DNA from: Leuctra nigra
Taxonomy: Eukaryota > Arthropoda > Insecta > Plecoptera > Leuctridae
DNA length: 64,000 nt
Assembly (NCBI GenBank): GCA_934045905.1
Contig: OW203764.1
Location: 26,524,954-26,588,953, forward strand
Direction of reading: 5' to 3'
In this document: piece after piece, positions 62,501 through 64,000 of the stretch
Position numbering within the stretch: the stretch's first letter is position 1
Layout of the letters: every line of letters starts with the position of its first letter
Made by a program: the position numbers and the translations under genes
The notes under the pieces: generated by a model
Told to the model about the DNA's origin: nothing
The model's input: the letters and a program-made list of their open reading frames with translations, nothing else
The model's database searches: none

Positions 62501-63781
62501 GTGATAGAGAAACGAGCCTCCGTATGTGTGGCGATCAAGAGGCCAGCCTATTGTGTGCTCGACGAGGCCTGCTTTGTGCTTCTCCGGCTCGATCTCCCAG
62601 ATCTCTTTCAGTCCGATGCCGTAAGTCTGCGGCTCACATTTCTCACGCAAGTTGTACTGTTGGAAGAGCTGTTTTGCAAGATGGCCATGGCAACCCTCAG
62701 CAAATATCGTACACTTTGCATGAAGCTCCATGCCACGCTCGAACACATCTTTTGGAGATCCGTCTTTTGCTATACCTACGTCATTTGTGGCGATGCCTTT
62801 GATGCTTCCATCTTCATGGTAGAGCAGTTCGGAAGCTGCGTATCCTGGATATATTTCCACGCCGGCTGCTTCGGCTTGCTCTCCCAACCACTTGACAACG
62901 TGGCCCAATCGAACAACATAGTTGCCATGGTTATTCATGGGCATGAATGGCAGAATTGGGATTGGTATTCTAGACGTAGCTGTGAGGTATCCAAATTTAT
63001 CTTCAGTAACGGGAGTGGTGAATGGTGCACCTTTTTCTTTCCAATCTGGTATAAGTTCGTTCATCGCAACAGGATCAACACATGCCCCAGACAAAATATG
63101 GCCGCCGATCTCAGCTGACTTCTCTACGAGACATACTCTCAACTCTTTCCCGCTCTCAGTTGCAAGTTGCTTCAGTCTAATGGCGGCGGACATTCCCGCA
63201 GGACCCCCACCAACAATCAAAACATCTGCTTCGTCTACAAACCTCTCCATCTTCACTTCTTTCCATCTCGGGTCAGTCTCGCGTGGAACTATGGTGTAGT
63301 GGGTTGTAATCTTGGGGGCTGTTACATCTGAATAGCTCCGTTGAGCAAGTCTTGTTAGTCGTGCCACTGTAATAAAAACAACCCCTATTTAGCATCATGC
63401 AGATAATTCAATTAGGTTTGAAAAATTGAGATTAATTTATTATCAACAGAATTGAAGTTCAAAAGAATTGACCATCAACACATCAGGCTTGCAAATTCAT
63501 AATGGCATTGTGTATCATTACTAAATAATTTAAATGATTGGGGACCAAGGGTCAAGTGTTGTCACATTCTTGGATGACAGCTGCGAACAAGCAAGTGGAA
63601 TTTGTTCTAAAACACACCAACTAACATCCGCAGCTTAGCCAGTGTATACAATTTTTGAACTGAATATAAATGTGGAACTCTTAAACGGTGAAACTAAACA
63701 AATTAATGATTAATATACACTTTAAATAAATAACCAGCGTAACTTACGATGTCTCGAAGAAGTAAACATGACGGTGGCCAT
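32607..63781 (-). CDS. ETFDH: Electron transfer flavoprotein-ubiquinone oxidoreductase, mitochondrial (four spliced exons)
   Basis: The enzyme passes electrons from reduced ETF, loaded by fatty-acid and amino-acid dehydrogenases, to ubiquinone in the inner mitochondrial membrane. Coding exons are 63781-63748, 63366-61969, 60740-60519 and 32770-32607. All junctions are GT-AG in phase 1, and they join to 605 residues, close to the 617 of human. An Arg/Ser-rich presequence opens the protein. The FAD motif VGGGPAG lies at about residues 63-69. The C-terminus carries Cys549, Cys574, Cys577 and Cys580, with the family's 4Fe-4S spacing, and ends in the conserved [10 protein letters not shown]. The ATG at 63781 has a favourable context (AAAGATGG); a second ATG lies four codons on. 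Introns are 381, 1228 and 27748 bp. The last one is full of repeats, and no lesion is seen in the coding sequence. Confidence 0.95.
32849..33054. mobile_element. TA-flanked MITE family M2
   Basis: It begins TACTCTCGACAAAATAAAAA and ends TTTTATTGAGTGTA. It contains GAAACGGATTGGCTGAAAAC and CCAATCCGTTTCG, the conserved subterminal repeats. It lies in intron 3, only about 80 bp from the exon 4 acceptor. Confidence 0.75.
33055..34007. other. Intron 3 sequence, no feature
   Basis: AT-rich intronic DNA with no recognisable gene. Confidence 0.5.
34008..34186. repeat. Minisatellite of ACATCTGGGGAGGTGA units
   Basis: Units of 15-21 bp built on ACATCTGGGGAGGTGA(CGAC) recur about ten times with drift. 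Confidence 0.85.
34187..34778. other. Intron 3 sequence, no feature
   Basis: Nothing recognised. Confidence 0.5.
34779..35314 (+). repeat. Dispersed repeat family R, copy
   Basis: It begins CTAGGTAAACGCTAAGTGTA and ACGCGTTGATGAGCGAGCAC and ends near GTGACGCTCGCTC. It shares long words with the copy at 16195-17306, but about 500 bp of that copy's middle is missing. Confidence 0.7.
35315..36403. other. Intron 3 sequence with GC-rich patch and poly-C
   Basis: A run of 14 C lies at 35677-35690 inside a GC-rich patch (about 35400-35960). No gene is supported. Confidence 0.5.
36404..36540. mobile_element. TA-flanked MITE family M2, internally deleted
   Basis: TACACTTGACTAAAGAGAAA begins it and ACTTTGGCCAGTGTA ends it. 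The subterminal GGTATTTGAAAGAAACTGAT and AAATACCGT match the family. It is about 70 bp shorter than the other copies. Confidence 0.7.
36541..39239. other. Intron 3 sequence, no gene
   Basis: Poly-C (13 C) lies at 37040-37052. CpG-rich patches lie at about 37290-37530 (many GACGCC/GACGTC words) and 38810-39180. A one-ended GGGCC-type MITE terminus (AGGGCCTGTTTTTCAATGCC) lies at about 38692. Confidence 0.5.
39240..39769. mobile_element. 530-bp inverted-repeat element
   Basis: GCCCTATCACACTGAATTGC at the left is mirrored, with mismatches, by GCAACTCAATGTGATACCC at the right. GGTTG-rich subterminal sequence lies inside each end. The short frame within has no motif. Confidence 0.5.
39776..39909. 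mobile_element. 134-bp MITE with ACTTTA flanks
   Basis: CCATATTCCACTATACAATT is mirrored by AATTGTCATAGTGGAATATGG; the arms are about 38 bp. The direct flanks ACTTTA occur on both sides, a possible 6-bp target duplication. Confidence 0.75.
39931..40016. repeat. Hairpin repeat
   Basis: TTTTGTCCTACAGACGTTTA and TAAATGTCTGTAGGACAAAA form an approximately 30-bp stem around a short AT-rich loop. Confidence 0.8.
40209..40372. mobile_element. 164-bp near-perfect hairpin MITE
   Basis: Two 77-bp arms match at all but about four positions around a 10-base loop. Each arm itself contains a 24-bp palindrome centred on TTGATCAA. A transcript of either strand would form a long duplex. Confidence 0.85.
40373..41240. 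other. Intron 3 sequence, no gene
   Basis: The open frame at 40454-40813 has no family motif. A one-ended TAGGCCCAGTTTTTCAATGC terminus lies at about 41189. Confidence 0.5.
41241..41554. mobile_element. MITE of the GGGCC-end family
   Basis: AGGGCCGGTCTTTCAATAGC begins it and the eroded mirror GCAGATAACGGGCCT ends it. Confidence 0.5.
41555..42880. other. Intron 3 sequence, no gene
   Basis: The GC-rich stretch at about 42420-42730 shows no recognisable protein. Confidence 0.5.
42881..43800. repeat. 40-bp GC-rich minisatellite, 23 units
   Basis: Exactly 23 units of 40 bp run without any length change. The unit core is CTGCRCGGCCCGGACCCGCG followed by TRTTGTTATGRTACCCTCTC. Variation is confined to about four positions. 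Two main types alternate: CTGCAC with TGTTG, and CTGCGC with TATTG. Because 40 is not a multiple of 3, all plus frames are traversed. The short repeated peptides this produces are not taken as a gene. Confidence 0.97.
43801..46329. other. Intron 3 sequence with simple repeats and a SINE
   Basis: It includes (AC)n at about 43906-43920, 13 G at 43970-43982, (ATT)n at about 44545-44585 and two C runs at about 44794-44813. A CpG-rich patch lies at 45200-45680. CCCGGCGTTGCCCGGG at about 45836-45851 is a palindrome-like word. No gene is supported. Confidence 0.5.
44095..44230 (-). repeat. tRNA-derived SINE-like fragment
   Basis: The minus strand has the B-box-like AGGTTCGATACC (about 44176-44187), followed by a body containing CTGAGGTTTTTCATGG. 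The translation of this type of repeat gives the spurious GIEPATSG peptide. Confidence 0.5.
46325..46395 (-). repeat. tRNA-derived SINE head
   Basis: The minus strand reads TCGCTCAACAAGG (A-box-like) and, about 25 bases on, GGGTTCAACCCCC (B-box-like). The spacing fits a tRNA head. No complete cloverleaf is seen. Confidence 0.5.
46396..48480. other. Intron 3 sequence, no supported gene
   Basis: Open frames at 46600-46986 and 47774-48090 lack recognisable motifs. The second starts at a true ATG but has no conserved pattern. Confidence 0.45.
48728..48745 (+). other. tRNA-Leu primer-binding-like site
   Basis: TGGTGGCAGAAGTGGGAT is preceded by TTCACAAA, as at the end of an LTR. It matches the sites at 31638-32106. 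The sequence to its left (about 48500-48727) may be an LTR fragment. Confidence 0.45.
48746..50029. other. Intron 3 sequence with poly-C tracts
   Basis: C runs lie at 49401-49415, 49421-49428 and 49791-49806. No gene is supported. Confidence 0.5.
50030..50373 (-). repeat. Dispersed repeat family R, copy (minus)
   Basis: The minus strand begins CTAGGAAGACGCTCTGGGTA then ACGCGTTGATTAGCGAG. The family word TTGGGACCAATATTTCC occurs in its body. Confidence 0.6.
50374..50747. other. Intron 3 sequence, no feature
   Basis: Nothing recognised. Confidence 0.5.
50748..50959 (-). mobile_element. TA-flanked MITE family M1
   Basis: TACACTCGGCCAAACAAAAA is mirrored by TTTTTGTTTGGCCAAGTGTA, with GAACGTT in the subterminal arms. 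The copy at 59425-59639 is the same element in the opposite orientation. Confidence 0.85.
50960..52415. other. Intron 3 sequence, no gene
   Basis: AT-rich. TACCTA-type words recur. Nothing recognised. Confidence 0.5.
52416..52436 (-). other. Terminal hairpin plus CTAG of element B
   Basis: GTGGAGCG (52419-52426) and CGCTCCAC (52429-52436) form the stem. CTAG lies at 52416-52419 and GCCAAGTC just inside. Confidence 0.8.
52878..54433 (+). repeat. Minisatellite with about thirteen ETS/CRE composite motifs
   Basis: CCGGAAGTGACGTCA or close variants begin at 52878, 53001, 53146, 53301, 53427, 53589, 53707, 53832, 53950, 54067, 54302 and 54420, with an eroded one near 54187. From 53589 on, the unit is regular at about 115-125 bp. 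It runs: YY1-like GGCCGCCATT, a short spacer, the composite motif, ATATATCGAAAACGGCTGTA, CCGATTGCAACCAAATT, then GTAGGACTAATAATTATGAA. The CRE palindrome TGACGTCA is kept in most units while the spacer drifts. Confidence 0.9.
54627..54842 (-). repeat. Fold-back arm of element B (inner)
   Basis: This is the inverted match to 57583-57791. It keeps the GCCAAGTC, GCCAAGTC and GACTTGGC sites in the same order as in copy A. Confidence 0.85.
54843..56730. other. Interior of element B, left part
   Basis: No complete gene. A T-rich tract with TTTTTTTTGTTTTTT repeats lies at about 55470-55510. A 45-codon minus frame at 55975-56112 looks protein-like but is too short to place. Confidence 0.45.
56731..56961 (+). 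CDS. Short basic protein, possible Helitron-type N-terminal fragment
   Basis: This 76-residue frame has an ATG at 56731 and TGA at 56959-56961 and lies inside element B. It is lysine- and arginine-rich throughout. It contains [18 protein letters not shown], which resembles the ETPEQ-x-AAR repeats seen in the N-terminal parts of some animal Helitron and PIF1-like helicase proteins. No Rep or helicase motif follows, so it is a fragment at most. Its strand is opposite to the TC-to-CTAG polarity of the element. It could instead be an independent small nuclear protein or a chance frame. The family link is from memory of the motif and is weak. Confidence 0.35.
   Translation: MPKNGKTSARMKAIKAKKRLREIEDQETDEAKSKRLKQNVVNNKASRSKETPDQTAARRYSNNQRNTRSRAAGIAD
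57290..57496 (-). repeat. Dispersed repeat family R, copy (minus)
   Basis: The minus strand begins CTAGGAAAACGCTCTGAGTA then ACGCGTTGATGAGCGAGCAC. The body includes TTGGGACCAATATTTTTG. It is nested inside element B. Confidence 0.65.
57583..57791 (+). repeat. Fold-back arm of element B (outer)
   Basis: This is the inverted partner of 54627-54842 and ends in CTGGGA at 57786-57791. Confidence 0.85.
57933..58409. mobile_element. 477-bp hAT-type MITE with exact 8-bp duplication
   Basis: CAGGGACTGGAACC at the left is mirrored by GGTTCCAGTCCCTG at the right. GATATAAA flanks both ends exactly (57925-57932 and 58410-58417). An 8-bp duplication and CAG...CTG ends are typical of the hAT superfamily. 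The subterminal DNA is unusually rich in GGTTCCGGTTCC. No transposase is encoded. Confidence 0.9.
58418..59424. other. Intron 3 sequence with a hairpin
   Basis: No gene is supported; the hairpin at 59107-59234 is listed separately. Confidence 0.5.
59107..59234. repeat. Long hairpin repeat
   Basis: ACACAAACTATTGGATATGA and AATACATTAAAAACAACACC pair with their inverted copies around a 9-base loop. The right arm has a small insertion. Confidence 0.85.
59425..59639 (+). mobile_element. TA-flanked MITE family M1
   Basis: TACACTTGGCCAAACAAAAC is mirrored by GTTTTGTTTGGCCGAGTGTA. It is the inverted-orientation relative of 50748-50959 and abuts the M2 element at 59638. Confidence 0.85.
59638..59849. 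mobile_element. TA-flanked MITE family M2, best-preserved copy
   Basis: TACACTCGACAATTCATAAA is mirrored by TTTATGAATTGTCAAGTGTA. Its first TA (59638-59639) is also the last TA of the M1 element, so the two are joined end to end. Confidence 0.85.
60016..60150. mobile_element. 135-bp MITE with GGGGGCCTATTCTAGA ends
   Basis: GGGGGGCCTATTCTAGA and ACGAAATCATTCGGCCTGGA are mirrored by TCCAGGCCGGAATGATTTCG and TCTAGAATAGGCCCCCT. It is related by its ends to 14231-15413. Confidence 0.8.
60151..60518. other. Intron 3 sequence next to exon 3
   Basis: The donor GTGAGT of intron 3 starts at 60518. Nothing else was recognised. Confidence 0.6.
60519..60740 (-). CDS. ETFDH: ETFDH exon 3
   Basis: The acceptor TTGATCAG ends at 60741 and the donor GTGAGTT begins at 60518. 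The 222-nt exon encodes [20 protein letters not shown], then [16 protein letters not shown], and [12 protein letters not shown], which holds the first 4Fe-4S cysteine (Cys549). Confidence 0.95.
61293..61850. mobile_element. 558-bp hAT-type MITE with exact 8-bp duplication
   Basis: CAGACTTGGGTAGTAACG at the left is mirrored by TTACCCAAGTCTG at the right. CCTATAGG flanks both ends exactly (61285-61292 and 61851-61858). AGTAAC and GTAACGCGTTAC words fill the subterminal regions. There is no transposase. Confidence 0.9.
61892..61915. repeat. (AC)n microsatellite
   Basis: About 12 uninterrupted CA units. Confidence 0.95.
61969..63366 (-). CDS. ETFDH: ETFDH exon 2
   Basis: The acceptor TATTACAG ends at 63367 and the donor GTAAGA begins at 61968. 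The 1398-nt exon holds most of the enzyme: the FAD glycine motif [15 protein letters not shown], the region around [10 protein letters not shown], and [20 protein letters not shown] with the ensuing [14 protein letters not shown] segment of the FAD/quinone domain. It ends in EPWTLSHG. Confidence 0.95.
63367..63747 (-). other. ETFDH: ETFDH intron 1
   Basis: A 381-bp intron with donor GTAAGT and acceptor TATTACAG. No other feature. Confidence 0.85.
63748..63781 (-). CDS. ETFDH: ETFDH exon 1 (coding part)
   Basis: Encodes [11 protein letters not shown] and the first base of the next codon, then the donor GTAAGTT. Together with the start of exon 2 it forms a basic, Ser-rich mitochondrial presequence. 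Coding begins at the first ATG, which sits in AAAGATGG. Confidence 0.85.
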
Positions 63782-64000
63782 CTTTAAATTCTCAGCTGAC
63801 AGCAGATGATTAACTTCTTAAACTAGCTCCTTGACGGCGCCACCAGTCAGCCACGTGCTTACTCGCGGGAGTTTTCAAATGATTCCTTGACGTGCCGTAC
63901 TGCACCGCCTCCCGCGAGCATCCTCGCAACTCGCGCTAGCTGTCAGATCCGTGTGAGCAGCCGGTAACAAGTCGATATAAAACAAGTGCGGCGTCGCTCC
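63782..64000. promoter_or_regulatory. CpG-rich region upstream of ETFDH, possibly bidirectional
   Basis: The region is CpG-rich compared with the window. It holds a perfect palindromic E-box, CACGTG (63852-63857). On the plus strand, TCGATATAAAACAAG near 63972-63986 contains a TATA-like box about 20-30 bases from the window end. That would fit a divergent plus-strand gene starting just outside. No TSS for ETFDH can be fixed from sequence alone. Confidence 0.5.

Noticed and set aside
61943..63299. Long plus-strand frames opposite ETFDH exon 2
   Set aside because: Shadows of the real minus-strand coding exon.
1..64000. CRISPR arrays, rRNA genes, bacterial operons
   Set aside because: None found. 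The regular arrays present are minisatellites without spacer diversity of CRISPR type.

Overview
This window looks like a piece of an AT-rich, repeat-laden insect nuclear genome. A hemipteran such as a planthopper would fit, but the sequence alone does not fix the species. The eukaryotic signs are a multi-exon mitochondrial enzyme gene with GT-AG introns, one of them nearly 28 kb long, plus non-LTR retrotransposon fragments, tRNA-derived SINE heads, many hairpin MITEs, microsatellites and long poly-C/poly-G runs. There are no bacterial-style operons, CRISPR arrays or rRNA genes.

One complete gene can be read with confidence: ETFDH (electron transfer flavoprotein-ubiquinone oxidoreductase), on the minus strand. 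Its four coding exons lie at 63781-63748, 63366-61969, 60740-60519 and 32770-32607. They join in frame into a 605-residue protein with a mitochondrial presequence, an FAD-binding glycine motif and the C-terminal four-cysteine 4Fe-4S site. Its upstream region (63782-64000) is CpG-rich, carries a CACGTG E-box, and has a TATA-like motif facing the other way, which suggests a divergent gene just beyond the window.

The left half (1-32 kb) is intergenic. From left to right it holds: a 2.36-kb Helitron-like element (copy A); a LINE reverse transcriptase relic ending in microsatellites; a broken SIAH/SINA-type E3 ubiquitin ligase (11852-12609); a MITE with a TAA target duplication; a second LINE relic, with a polyglutamate tail, sitting between short inverted repeats; several SINE-like and dispersed repeats; an unidentified protein-like fragment at 24588-24815; and a putative LTR followed by four tRNA-Leu-type primer-binding-like sites about 150 bp apart.

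The right half is mostly ETFDH intron 3. It holds a cluster of hairpin elements (39.2-40.4 kb), a very regular 23 x 40-bp GC-rich minisatellite (42881-43800), SINE-like pieces, poly-C tracts, two families of TA-flanked MITEs, and a second, larger copy (B) of the Helitron-like element (52416-57791). A hAT-type MITE with an exact 8-bp duplication follows copy B in intron 3, and another lies in intron 2.

The most striking signal is shared by copies A and B. One end is a fold-back pair of about 220-bp arms; the other is a short hairpin followed by CTAG. Between them is a minisatellite whose units carry a composite ETS/CRE motif (CCGGAAGTGACGTCA), often next to a YY1-like GCCGCCAT motif. Five copies of the composite occur in A and about thirteen in B, so these elements carry arrays that resemble promoter elements.
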